Positions 17,917 to 26,230 of a DNA stretch of 64,000 nt are shown here, piece by piece; position 1 is the stretch's first letter; each line of letters opens with the position of its first letter. Location: the NCBI GenBank assembly GCA_017550105.1, contig JAFYLQ010000018.1, positions 1 to 64,000 on the forward strand. Direction: 5' to 3'. Under the pieces are notes generated by a model. The model was given only the letters and a program-made list of their open reading frames with translations. It was not told the DNA's origin and did no database searches. The DNA comes from Clostridia bacterium. Lineage in GTDB: Bacteria > Bacillota > Clostridia > Oscillospirales > Acutalibacteraceae. The position numbers were made by a program, and so were the translations under genes.

Positions 17917-17948
17917 TCAAATTAAAAAGGGAGTGCCGCAGCACTCCC
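17917..17948 (-). terminator. Terminator of the oadB-oadG operon
   Basis: 8-bp stem GGGAGTGC / GCACTCCC (17929-17936, 17941-17948), followed on the minus strand by TTTTTAATTT. Confidence 0.85.
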
Positions 17949-17961
17949 CCGAATTATACAA

Positions 17962-18183
17962 TTATTTCTTTTTGGCACCTATCTTGTTCAAAACCGAAAC
18001 AGAAAGGATAATGATACCAACAACGATGAAGATACCTACCATACCTGCTACTGAGCAAAGGAGTGCCTCCTGAACATTATCTGTACTGAAGCCGATTTTT
18101 GCAGCCTCTGTAACAACCTCAGATGTTGCTACCTCTGTTACAGTTGTTTCAACTGTTTTTGCAAGTGTATTAAACATATCCAT
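17962..18183 (-). CDS. oadG: OadG-like gamma subunit of a Na+-pump decarboxylase
   Basis: 73 residues. One membrane helix (about 42-65, AGMVGIFIVVGIIILSVSVL) carries the GM-x-x-IF pattern typical of OadG/MmdD subunits and ends in a basic KIGAKKK. The N-terminal ~35 residues are Thr/Val/Glu-rich and likely extracellular. It follows oadB by 8 nt with a perfect TAAGGAGGT site. Gamma subunits assemble and stabilise the complex. The alpha carboxyltransferase and biotin carrier are not in the window. Confidence 0.78.
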   Translation of the reverse strand: MDMFNTLAKTVETTVTEVATSEVVTEAAKIGFSTDNVQEALLCSVAGMVGIFIVVGIIILSVSVLNKIGAKKK

Positions 18184-18191
18184 TTACCTCC

Positions 18192-19364
18192 TTAGTTACC
18201 AAAGAAACTCAGAATCATACCGCCGGCAATAACTGATGCAACCTGACCGGAAACGTTAACGCCTGTTGCGTGCATAAGAAGGAAGTTCTGATTATCTGCT
18301 TCAAGACCGAGCTTGTGAACAACACGTGATGACATGGGGAATGCAGAGATACCTGCCGCACCAATCATGGGGTTGAACTTCTTGCCCTCGGGAAGGAAGA
18401 TGTTGAGGAATTTTGCAAAAAGAACGCCACCTGCAGTATCGAAAATGAAGGCTACAAGACCAAGACCGAGGATAAGTGCAGTTTCCCATTTAAGGAACTG
18501 TGAAGCGTGCATATTTCTTGCAACGGTGATACCGAGAAGGATTGTAATAAGGTTTGCAAGAACCTTCTGTGCAGTTTCTGAAAGTGAATCAAGAACACCA
18601 CATTCTCTGATAAGGTTACCGAACATAAGGAAACCGATAAGAACTGCGGACTGAGGTGATACAATACCTGCAATAATTGTAACGATGATGGGGAAAAGGA
18701 TTCTTGTTCTCTTGGAGATTGCCTTGCCCTCGTATTTCATACGAATCATACGCTCTTTTTTAGTTGTAAGAAGCTTGATAACGGGGGGCTGAACAATGGG
18801 AACAAGAGCCATATATGAGTAAGCGGCAACAATAATAGCACCGATGTACTGTGAATTAAGCTCACCTGCAACGAAGATTGACGTGGGACCGTCTGCCGCA
18901 CCGATAATAGCAATTGATGCTGCCTCGTTGATGGGGAAAATAAGTGATGCAACGGAAAGTGTGAAGAAAATACCGAACTGTGCAGCCGCACCGAAAATCA
19001 TAAGCTTCGGGTTGGAAAGCACGGGACCGAAGTCAATCATTGCACCGATACCGATGAATAAAAGCAAGGGGAAAAGCTCGTTAGCAACACCCGCTTTATA
19101 AAGAACCTCAATAGCGCCCTCTGCACCCTCGTTCTGTGAGATTGCACCCACGATGTTTGCGAGAGGAAGGTTTACCATAATTGTACCGAAGCCCATAGGT
19201 AAGAGGAGTGTGGGCTCCATATCCTTTGCGATTGCAAGGTAAATAAGCACACCGCCTATTGCCAACATAACAAGCATAGGTAATGTTTCGCTTAAAAAGT
19301 TCATACCTGCGATGGCTTCAAAAATACTGAGTATCTTTGTTCCTAAATCTGATAAGATTGCCAT
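18192..19364 (-). CDS. oadB: Na+-translocating decarboxylase beta subunit
   Basis: 390 residues, hydrophobic with roughly nine to eleven membrane segments. Family motifs are GVGAMIDFGPVL-like IGIGAMIDFGPVLSNPK near residue 105, AIIGAADGPTSIFVAGEL near 155 (with the conserved Asp used for Na+ coupling), and HATGVNVSGQVASVIAGG at the end. The subunit decarboxylates carboxybiotin and pumps Na+ outward. It could belong to an oxaloacetate, methylmalonyl-CoA or glutaconyl-CoA decarboxylase; the substrate is set by the missing alpha subunit. AGAAGGAA precedes the ATG. Confidence 0.93.
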   Translation of the reverse strand: MAILSDLGTKILSIFEAIAGMNFLSETLPMLVMLAIGGVLIYLAIAKDMEPTLLLPMGFGTIMVNLPLANIVGAISQNEGAEGAIEVLYKAGVANELFPLLLFIGIGAMIDFGPVLSNPKLMIFGAAAQFGIFFTLSVASLIFPINEAASIAIIGAADGPTSIFVAGELNSQYIGAIIVAAYSYMALVPIVQPPVIKLLTTKKERMIRMKYEGKAISKRTRILFPIIVTIIAGIVSPQSAVLIGFLMFGNLIRECGVLDSLSETAQKVLANLITILLGITVARNMHASQFLKWETALILGLGLVAFIFDTAGGVLFAKFLNIFLPEGKKFNPMIGAAGISAFPMSSRVVHKLGLEADNQNFLLMHATGVNVSGQVASVIAGGMILSFFGN

Positions 19365-19403
19365 ATTTTTCCTTCTTTCGTATTTTTTTATTCACCCTGA
19401 AGT

Positions 19404-19432
19404 TTGACAACACTTAAGCCTTGTGTTACTAT
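19404..19432 (+). promoter_or_regulatory. bioY promoter with internal inverted repeat
   Basis: TTGACA (19404-19409), 17-nt spacer, TACTAT (19427-19432). An inverted repeat AACAC-N9-GTGTT (19409-19413, 19423-19427) fills the spacer, where a repressor could bind. It does not match the usual BirA operator wording, so the regulator is unknown. Confidence 0.55.
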
Positions 19433-19453
19433 CTTACGGCGAGGTGAAAAGTT

Positions 19454-20014
19454 TTGAGCGATAAAGCACGTTCTCATTCTTCAAAAAACAGAATAAAATC
19501 AATTGTACTCGTATCACTTTTTACCGCAATGATTGCAGTATGTTCATTTGTGAGTGTACCCTCTGCCGTACCGTTTACTCTGCAAACTCTGGGTGTTTTT
19601 ACAGCCCTTGCGGTTTTAGGCGGTAAACGGGGCACAATCTGTATCGCCCTTTACGTTTTCATCGGGCTTGTGGGTGTGCCTGTTTTTTCGGGATTCAGCG
19701 GTGGCTTAGGTCACCTGAGCGGGGCAACCGGTGGCTTTGTGCTCGGTTTTATTATCTGCGGATTTTGTTATTGGATTATAACAAAAATATTCGGCAATAA
19801 AACTGCGGTTAAGGTCATAGGCTTATTAACGGGACTTTTAATATGCTACCTTTTCGGCACAATCTGGTACACCGCTTTTTACCTTAAAGCCTTTAACCCG
19901 AGTGAGTTTTTAACCACCTTAAAGGTATGTGTACTGCCCTTTATAATCCCCGACCTTGTTAAATTATGCGTCGCAATTATAATTGACAGAAAAATACCCC
20001 AATCAGTTAGATAG
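19454..20014 (+). CDS. bioY: Biotin transporter S-component BioY
   Basis: 186 residues, six membrane helices. The BioY substrate motif LSGATGGFVLGFIICGF is at about residues 89-105, and PFTLQTLGVFTALAVLGGKRG near 37 is also typical. It works with a shared ECF energising module, not seen here. The start is TTG with GAGGTGAAAAG before it. It is divergent from the biotin-dependent oadB-oadG pair, a sensible functional link. Confidence 0.93.
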   Translation: MSDKARSHSSKNRIKSIVLVSLFTAMIAVCSFVSVPSAVPFTLQTLGVFTALAVLGGKRGTICIALYVFIGLVGVPVFSGFSGGLGHLSGATGGFVLGFIICGFCYWIITKIFGNKTAVKVIGLLTGLLICYLFGTIWYTAFYLKAFNPSEFLTTLKVCVLPFIIPDLVKLCVAIIIDRKIPQSVR

Positions 20015-20059
20015 TTTATCACATTATATAAGAATAAACAATATGCATTTTTACATAGA

Positions 20060-20095
20060 AATCCCCTCTTTTAAAGAGGGGATTTTAGTTTATTT
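20060..20095. terminator. Bidirectional terminator bioY / GH38
   Basis: 11-bp stem AATCCCCTCTT / AAGAGGGGATT (20060-20070, 20074-20084), 3-nt loop, T-rich on both sides. Confidence 0.85.
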
Positions 20096-20107
20096 TACTG
20101 TTTTCGT

Positions 20108-22579
20108 TTATTTAACGATACCCTCAAGGAAGTTAACCTCTGTTACGTTGGTTTCGCGGTCAATACGGAATGTTTTAATTTCGTGCTTGCCGATATCATA
20201 CCAGAAGCCGTTGTCAAAGAGCTTTGACATAAAGTATCCTCTTGAGCTTTCGATACCCTTGGTTTCGTAAAGTCTTACAATAAGGTCACCGCTACCGTCC
20301 TCGCAGCGCTTAAGTGCTGTAACAACAACGTTATCAAGGTTGGTGTAAAGGAAGCAATCCTTCTGTTGGAGCTCACCCTTGTGGTAGCTTTCGGGCACTG
20401 TAACAATATTGTTGTTGAAAAGATGAGCCTCTTTTACAACGTCGCTTGTATCTGCTTCACCCTCGTGGAGGTAAATACCGTAAGAGAAGCGGTTAAGACC
20501 CTCGTCGGTGAAGTTAAAGTCTGCCGCAGGTCTATCTGAATAATGGTCTGCGAAGATAACGTTTCTGAGTGCTGTAAGTCTTAACTCGGCACCGGGACAG
20601 TCGTAGCTGTACTTTGAGTCACTCATTATTGAAAGACCAACACGCTTGCCGTCCTTATTCACAGTAAGGTCCGCCCAGTTAAGTGCGGGCTCCTCCTCGC
20701 CGTTACAGGGTCTCTTAACAAATCCGCAGGGAATTTCGTAGGTAGAAATTTCTTTGTCACCGCCAACGGGGAATGCGAATTTGAGCATTGTGAAATTTTC
20801 CTGCCACATAGCTTTACAATCAACACGCAAGGTCTTCTGACCCTTTGCAAGAATAAATTCCTGAGTAAGGTATGAATCACCGAATTTGTGTTTTGTACGA
20901 ATCACTGAACGAAGTGCTCCGTTTTCAACACGCTCAATATTCTGAAGCTCCATAAGACCCTTGATTTCGTGGAACTTAAATACCATATGAGCCCAGGTAT
21001 CGGTTTTATCATCGTTTATAACAGTGGGAATTGCGAGGAAATTATCCCCTGCATATTCAACACCACTCTTTTTATCAACAAGGCTCTTTATATAACCTGT
21101 TTCGCTATCAAGCTCAACTGACATAAACTCGTTTTCCATAAAGAAATTCTGCTCACCGCTTAATTCCTTATCAGCCTTGACCTCGCTGTCCAGCTCTAAC
21201 CAATAGGTAGCATAGCCAAAGGGAGGAACCTTAGCCATAAAGAGGGTGTCAAGATGGTTGTCATTGGAGCGTGATGAGCGCACGTTCTGGAAAAGAACCT
21301 CGTTGCCGTCACAATCAGTAACAGCCTTTGAGGGATGATATGTTCTTACGGGAAGCTCAACCTCGTAGGAATGGGGGTTGAAAACAACAACGGGACGGGG
21401 GAACTGCTTGGGCATAAACTCTGCATAGTGACGCTCCTCGAAAACAGGGTCACTAACACCCTCAAGCCACGTATCAATTTTACGTGAAATTCTGAGAACT
21501 GCATTATTATAGCTTTCGTTTGCTATATTCATTGCGTAGCCCTCGGACTCCTTAGCGTCCTCGTAAGCCTCCATAATTGAGCAGCCGCACATAATATCGT
21601 GGAACTGATTGAAGCATACCTTCTGCCATGCCTTTTCAAATTCCTTTGTGGAGGGCTTGCTGTCCGTAATGATTGATGAAAGTGTATCCCACTTTTCAGC
21701 TGCAGCAAGCACGTTTTCTGCCTTCCTGTTAAGGGCCTTAACAAGTGAGGTTGCACTGTAACATCCACTTGCGTGATGCTGTAATTCATCATTCCATGAA
21801 GGAAGGTCTATAAGTTCATTGAGAATATCCTCAAAATATCCGTCGGGAGAATCAAATTCAAGATCGTTGTAGCCTTCTCTTTCAAGATTCTCTCTGAGGT
21901 ATTCAATGTCACCCCTTGTGGGGCCGCCGCCGTGGTTACCCACGCCGTAGAAAAGCATTAAGCCATGACCGGCCTTTTCTGCACGCTCCTCGGTATCATC
22001 TATTCTTCTGTTAAGAGCTTCGATACCGTTTGTGCCGTAGCCATCGGGAATATGGTATGTCAAAACTCTGCTGCCATCGGCACTATCCCACCAGAAAAGG
22101 TTTTCGGGAATTTCGCTGTTTTCGTGCTTACCGGGTCTTTGGAACACATAAAAGTCCATACCGCCCTTGCGAAGAAGCTGGGGTAACATTGCGTTGTGAC
22201 CGAAGGAGTCAACGTTGTAGCCTGTTTTACAGGTTATGCCGAACTTTTCGTTGTAGTAAAGCTGACTGTAAAGTGCCTGACGGGCAAAGCTTTCGCCCGA
22301 GGGCATATTGCAGTCGGGCTGTACCCACCAACCGCCCATGGGCACCCATCTGCCCTTTTTAACCATTGTGCGGATTTCTTCAAACATCTGAGGGTCAATT
22401 TCTTCAACCCATTTGTAGTATGCCGCAGATGAGCAGGTAAAAACAAAATCGTTATATTCCTTTAATCTGTCAAGTGCACTTCTGAAGGTCTGCAAAACCT
22501 CTGCACAGCCCTCCTGCCATCTCCATAACCAGATGGGGTCAAGGTGGGCGTTACCTATAAGCTTAATTGTTTTATCCAT
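20108..22579 (-). CDS. Alpha-mannosidase, glycoside hydrolase family 38
   Basis: 823 residues, no signal peptide, so cytoplasmic. The N-terminal barrel has the zinc ligands in NAHLDPIWLWRW (His 11, Asp 13) and the nucleophile Asp in GYNVDSFGHNAMLPQLL near residue 125; a further zinc His is in VGNHGGGPTRGD near 217. Helical and beta-sandwich GH38 domains follow. It hydrolyses alpha-mannosides imported from N-glycans or mannans. Its ATG overlaps the stop of the preceding gene by 1 nt (TAATG), so the two are coupled. Confidence 0.94.
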   Translation of the reverse strand: MDKTIKLIGNAHLDPIWLWRWQEGCAEVLQTFRSALDRLKEYNDFVFTCSSAAYYKWVEEIDPQMFEEIRTMVKKGRWVPMGGWWVQPDCNMPSGESFARQALYSQLYYNEKFGITCKTGYNVDSFGHNAMLPQLLRKGGMDFYVFQRPGKHENSEIPENLFWWDSADGSRVLTYHIPDGYGTNGIEALNRRIDDTEERAEKAGHGLMLFYGVGNHGGGPTRGDIEYLRENLEREGYNDLEFDSPDGYFEDILNELIDLPSWNDELQHHASGCYSATSLVKALNRKAENVLAAAEKWDTLSSIITDSKPSTKEFEKAWQKVCFNQFHDIMCGCSIMEAYEDAKESEGYAMNIANESYNNAVLRISRKIDTWLEGVSDPVFEERHYAEFMPKQFPRPVVVFNPHSYEVELPVRTYHPSKAVTDCDGNEVLFQNVRSSRSNDNHLDTLFMAKVPPFGYATYWLELDSEVKADKELSGEQNFFMENEFMSVELDSETGYIKSLVDKKSGVEYAGDNFLAIPTVINDDKTDTWAHMVFKFHEIKGLMELQNIERVENGALRSVIRTKHKFGDSYLTQEFILAKGQKTLRVDCKAMWQENFTMLKFAFPVGGDKEISTYEIPCGFVKRPCNGEEEPALNWADLTVNKDGKRVGLSIMSDSKYSYDCPGAELRLTALRNVIFADHYSDRPAADFNFTDEGLNRFSYGIYLHEGEADTSDVVKEAHLFNNNIVTVPESYHKGELQQKDCFLYTNLDNVVVTALKRCEDGSGDLIVRLYETKGIESSRGYFMSKLFDNGFWYDIGKHEIKTFRIDRETNVTEVNFLEGIVK

Positions 22580-24375
22580 TAGTTTTTACCCTCCTCGATA
22601 AATCTGAAATATCTGCCCAACCAATAGGCAAAGGTGTAGGGATAACAACTTTCAACACAGAAAACACCGCCACTGTCCTCGTTTTTGTACTCAAGGGGGT
22701 TTCTGTCGTATTTTGCAATAAATCTTTCGTCATTGGGAAGAAGCGCCGAGGTCTCCTCATAGCCACCCTTAAATAATTTTTTGGGGTAGTCACGACGCAT
22801 ATCAAGTGAAACGTTGGATGCAAGGCGGGAAACCGCAAAACGATAGAACCAGGTTCTGATACGCTCGGGGGCGGGCTTTGCATTGTCGGGGTCACTTAAG
22901 AAATAGGGGAAGTCGTAGCCGGGGTTGAACTCGGGAGCAAGTGAACCACGCCAGCTTCTGAAGGCTGTTCTGAACTTCTCCTTAAGGGCTTCGTCGGGCT
23001 CAAGAGTTATAAGACCCCAAAGAGAGAGAACTGCAAGCATATGGTCGCCGTACATAATATCCTCACGGAAGTCGATGCCACCCTGAACGCAAACCTGATT
23101 GAAGCGGTCGTAGTGCTTAACGGTAAGGTCGGCATAGCCCTTTTCAAGAAGCTCGTCATAAGTTTCCTGCCAGATACCCTTTTCGCCTGTTAAATGCATT
23201 GTAACCCTTAAGTACATAAGCATCTGACCTGCGTTAAGACAGGCATCAGCCCAGCCCATGGGTGTGTTAAAGTATTCAAGATTCCACTTTGCCCAGGTTG
23301 TGTAGCCACCGTGAGCCTCACGAAGAGCAAAGTTGTTTTTAATCATATGGGTTGTGGTGTTAACCGCCGCAGTTTTAAGAAGCTCATCATACTCGGGGTC
23401 TTCCCTGCCCAAAAATTCGTGAGCAACAAGAAGGTGCATATACTGATGTGTAATTTCGTCACTACTTGTGTCGCCCTTGTAGATGATGTCCGTATCCTCG
23501 TAGCCGTCGCAGGTGTAGAGCTTACGGAGTCTTTCGGGAATGGGAGCATCCGCCTTAACCTCAAGACCCACAATCTTTTTATTTCTTGCGTCGGTTGTAT
23601 TAAGACAGGTAGCGGTAGCACCGTTTTTCTTGTAGAAAAGACCGTCATCGGGAACGGGCTCGTCCTTGGTAAGGTAGGTTCTTGCAACGAAGCCGTCGCC
23701 CCTGCCTGAAACGTACATAAGCATAAGGGTTGCTTCGCTGGCTCTCATAGCAACACGTCTTGCCTCGATTGTTTCGTCAGCAAGGTCGCCAAGCTCCCTT
23801 TTAAGGGTTGCATAACGGAAAATCTCACCCATTGCATAAGCGGCTGAGAAGCTACCGTCGTTATCGGAATGTCCGTAAGGAAGAATTGATTTAAGATTAC
23901 CTGCTTCAGAAAGCTTCTTCTGACTTACCATTGAGTGACGCTGAACGTAGGTAAGGGTTTCCTCAAGAAGTCTGTATGACTTTTCCTCCATGGTCATAAG
24001 CACCATATCAATATGTGTAGCGCCGTTATCTGTAAGCACCCATACACCGTCCTTGTCGTCGGGTACAATTGAGCTTACGTTATTATCAAGAAGGTCACGA
24101 CGTGCCGCAAAATGCATTACAACGTCGGTAAGGCTTTCTGATGCGGGATTGTAACGTGTCACGCCACCCTTACCGCCGTACCACATAACACCCCCTGCAG
24201 TTTCACAAAAACAGCAATAATCCTTTTTGCGAAGGGGTAAGGGATACTTAACGTCGGAAAGGTCGGGCTTCTGGGGTTTGACTTCTAAAAGTGATTTAGG
24301 CACTTCTATGTCATATTTTTTGAAGTGGCTTATAACCCTTGTTAACTGAGGGTATAATTTAATTGCCTCTGCCAT
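22579..24375 (-). CDS. Propeller-blade plus alpha/alpha-barrel protein, putative glycan enzyme
   Basis: 598 residues, no signal peptide. Residues ~55-125 contain two blades like those of two-component-regulator propellers (GGVMWYGGKGGVTRYNP and DGVWVLTDNGATHID). The rest (~150-590) is helical, Trp/Tyr-rich and has the look of an (alpha/alpha)6 barrel glycosidase (TTWAKWNLEYFNTPMGWADA, FNPGYDFPYFLSDP). Candidate acidic residues are in YGHSDNDGSFSAAYAMGE. No named family is certain. It is translationally coupled to the GH38 mannosidase downstream, so a shared glycan pathway is likely. Promoter at 24415-24443. Confidence 0.72.
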   Translation of the reverse strand: MAEAIKLYPQLTRVISHFKKYDIEVPKSLLEVKPQKPDLSDVKYPLPLRKKDYCCFCETAGGVMWYGGKGGVTRYNPASESLTDVVMHFAARRDLLDNNVSSIVPDDKDGVWVLTDNGATHIDMVLMTMEEKSYRLLEETLTYVQRHSMVSQKKLSEAGNLKSILPYGHSDNDGSFSAAYAMGEIFRYATLKRELGDLADETIEARRVAMRASEATLMLMYVSGRGDGFVARTYLTKDEPVPDDGLFYKKNGATATCLNTTDARNKKIVGLEVKADAPIPERLRKLYTCDGYEDTDIIYKGDTSSDEITHQYMHLLVAHEFLGREDPEYDELLKTAAVNTTTHMIKNNFALREAHGGYTTWAKWNLEYFNTPMGWADACLNAGQMLMYLRVTMHLTGEKGIWQETYDELLEKGYADLTVKHYDRFNQVCVQGGIDFREDIMYGDHMLAVLSLWGLITLEPDEALKEKFRTAFRSWRGSLAPEFNPGYDFPYFLSDPDNAKPAPERIRTWFYRFAVSRLASNVSLDMRRDYPKKLFKGGYEETSALLPNDERFIAKYDRNPLEYKNEDSGGVFCVESCYPYTFAYWLGRYFRFIEEGKN

Positions 24376-24414
24376 AGAACTACTCCTTTTTCAATACAAA
24401 TTTTTACATCTTAA

Positions 24415-24443
24415 ATTTTACCAAATACCCGTTAAAAGTGCAA
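24415..24443 (-). promoter_or_regulatory. Promoter of the GH38 operon
   Basis: Minus strand TTGCAC (24438-24443), 17-nt spacer, TAAAAT (24415-24420), 40 nt before the start codon. Confidence 0.65.
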
Positions 24444-24512
24444 TACAAAACCTCAATATATATGTAATATTTTTTGCAAAAAACAAAAAATAAAGTTTTT
24501 TTGAAATATATA

Positions 24513-24541
24513 TTGGAATATACACAATTAAGTGATATAAT
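24513..24541 (+). promoter_or_regulatory. ectB promoter
   Basis: TTGGAA (24513-24518), 17-nt spacer, TATAAT (24536-24541). Transcription should start near 24548, leaving a ~170-nt leader. Confidence 0.7.
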
Positions 24542-24545
24542 AATC

Positions 24546-24700
24546 GTGTCTGTGCACAAGCAGACACAGAAAAATAAAGGTTGAGAAGGTCTTGCAAGCC
24601 GGCAAGACGCTGCTTCTTCCATCTTTATGTTCTAACAATTTTTCGAACAAAAAACGTAATGATTAAGAAGGTTTTGCAAACCGGTAAGACGCTGCTTTAG
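24546..24700 (+). ncRNA. ectB leader with two tandem copies of a 32-nt hairpin element
   Basis: A first hairpin GTGTCTG / CAGACAC spans 24546-24567. Then two copies of one element follow at 24585-24616 and 24667-24698, 28 of 32 bases identical and 82 nt apart. Each folds as an outer GAAG/CTTY stem, an inner 7-bp stem, a 6-nt AARCCG loop and a 3'-side GCTG bulge. Three of the four differences are in stem positions and keep pairing (C-G to U-G, G-C to G-U, G-C to G-U); the fourth is in the loop. No terminator U-run is visible. The second copy ends 6 nt before the AAAGGA ribosome site. The pattern suggests a tandem aptamer or paired protein sites; no known class was recognised. Confidence 0.55.
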
Positions 24701-24718
24701 TCAGAAAGGAAAATGACA

Positions 24719-25978
24719 ATGAACACTAACGCTTTTGAAAAACACGAATCCGAGGTACGCTCATACTGCCGTAATTTCCCCGCAGTTTTCACCAAAGCAA
24801 AGGACTCAATTATTTACGCCGAAAACGGCAAGGAATACATTGATTTCTTCTGCGGTGCGGGTGCACTTAACTACGGCCACAACAACGATTTTATCAAACA
24901 GCAGATTATTGAATACCTTGAAGGTGACGGCATTATCCACTCACTTGATATGTTCACCTCTGCCAAGAGGGATTTTATTGAATTCTTCTACGACAAAATC
25001 CTTGCTCCCCGCGGATTCGATTATAAAATTCAGTTCCCCGGACCCACAGGCACAAATGCGGTTGAAGCCGCACTTAAGCTTGCCCGTAAGGTTAAAAAGA
25101 GGAACAATATTTTCGCATTTATGGGTGCCTTCCACGGCATGACTCTCGGCTCACTTTCAATGACCACCGACCGTGATTCCCGTGAGGGCGCAGGGGTTGT
25201 GCTCACAGACGTAACCCATATCCCCGCCCCCTATATGTTCCCCGATTTTGACGTTTTGAATTATATGCAGACCCTTATTGACGACGACCATTCGGGCGTT
25301 TCAAAGCCTGCGGCAGTTTTCATCGAGCCCGTTCAAGCAGACGGTGGTATCCACGTTTTCAGCAAGGAATTTTTGCAGGGACTTCGCGAATTCTGTACCC
25401 GTAACGATATTCTTCTTGTATGCGACGACATTCAGGTAGGCTCTGCAAGAACAGGCTACTATTTCTCGTTTGAGCGTGCAGACATCACACCCGATATTGT
25501 GACCCTTTCAAAATCCATAGGCGGCTACGGTATGCCCTTTGCACTTGTTCTTTTCAAGCCCGAGCTTGACGTGTGGAAGCCCGGCGAACACAACGGCACC
25601 TTCCGTGGAAGTCAGCTTTCAATGGTTGCGGCTAAAGCAGGTCTTCAGCTTATGCTCGACCAAAAGGTTGAAGAAAAGGTACAGCGCCAGAGCGCAATTA
25701 TTGAGGAATACCTTAACAAGGTTGCGGCACTTCACCAGGGCTTTGACGTAAGAGGCATCGGCTTTATGTGGGGTGTTGACTGTAACAAGGTTAAGCCCGA
25801 CGCAGTTTCAAGAGCAATCGTTAAGGAATGCTTTGAAAACGGTCTTATTGTTGAGCGTGCAGGCAGAAACAACGATGTTGTTAAGCTTATGCCCTGCCTT
25901 TTAGCAGACGACGAAACCCTTACAAAGGGTCTTGAGATTTTCGTTGAGGCAGTAAAAACGGTTATCAATAACATATAA
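24719..25978 (+). CDS. ectB: Diaminobutyrate-2-oxoglutarate aminotransferase (EctB-type, class III)
   Basis: 419 residues. PLP-dependent class III aminotransferase: FPGPTGTNAVEAALKLARK near residue 101, AFMGAFHGMTLGSLSMT near 130, CDDIQVGSARTGYYFSFE near 235 with the PLP-binding Asp, and the Schiff-base Lys in TLSKSIGGYGMPFA near 265. The segment WKPGEHNGTFRGSQ is typical of EctB. It would make 2,4-diaminobutyrate from aspartate semialdehyde using glutamate. No ectA or ectC is nearby, so the product probably is not ectoine. ATG 24719 is chosen because AAAGGA sits 8 nt before it; ATG 24713 is only 2 nt away. Confidence 0.88.
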   Translation: MNTNAFEKHESEVRSYCRNFPAVFTKAKDSIIYAENGKEYIDFFCGAGALNYGHNNDFIKQQIIEYLEGDGIIHSLDMFTSAKRDFIEFFYDKILAPRGFDYKIQFPGPTGTNAVEAALKLARKVKKRNNIFAFMGAFHGMTLGSLSMTTDRDSREGAGVVLTDVTHIPAPYMFPDFDVLNYMQTLIDDDHSGVSKPAAVFIEPVQADGGIHVFSKEFLQGLREFCTRNDILLVCDDIQVGSARTGYYFSFERADITPDIVTLSKSIGGYGMPFALVLFKPELDVWKPGEHNGTFRGSQLSMVAAKAGLQLMLDQKVEEKVQRQSAIIEEYLNKVAALHQGFDVRGIGFMWGVDCNKVKPDAVSRAIVKECFENGLIVERAGRNNDVVKLMPCLLADDETLTKGLEIFVEAVKTVINNI

Positions 25979-25998
25979 AAAAATTTAATATTAAAATT

Positions 25999-26040
25999 AA
26001 CTGCAGACATACTACCAAAAGTGTGTTTGCAGTTTTGTTT
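25999..26040 (+). terminator. ectB terminator
   Basis: 14-bp stem with two G-U pairs (25999-26012 with 26021-26034), 8-nt loop TACCAAAA, followed by TTGTTTTTT. Confidence 0.85.
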
Positions 26041-26094
26041 TTTATGCCTCGGCATTACACACACGCCGTTTTCGCAGAAAACAAGAATGATTTA

Positions 26095-26140
26095 TTATCA
26101 TTTACATTATCATTATCATTATCATTGTCATTATCATTAT
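26095..26140. repeat. CATTAT hexamer microsatellite
   Basis: About seven tandem CATTAT/CATTGT units. Tract length is likely to vary between strains by slippage. It lies in the 656-bp spacer between ectB and the sialidase-like gene. Between this tract and the next array is a small GGGTTT / AAACCC hairpin (about 26151-26167). Confidence 0.85.
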
Positions 26141-26230
26141 CGGCTTTTTTGGGTTTTTCAGAAACCCACTGGGTTTTTAAGGTTTTATAAATAAACGTTT
26201 ATCATTCTTTAACTTGTTTTGCTTTGGCAA

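Noticed and set aside
24404..24622. Minus-strand 72-codon ORF in the ectB leader
   Set aside because: Covers promoters of both flanking genes and the hairpin elements; composition is not protein-like.
24546..24700. Known riboswitch (guanidine-II, glycine, glutamine)
   Set aside because: The ACGR loops of guanidine-II and the conserved cores of glycine and glutamine aptamers are not present.
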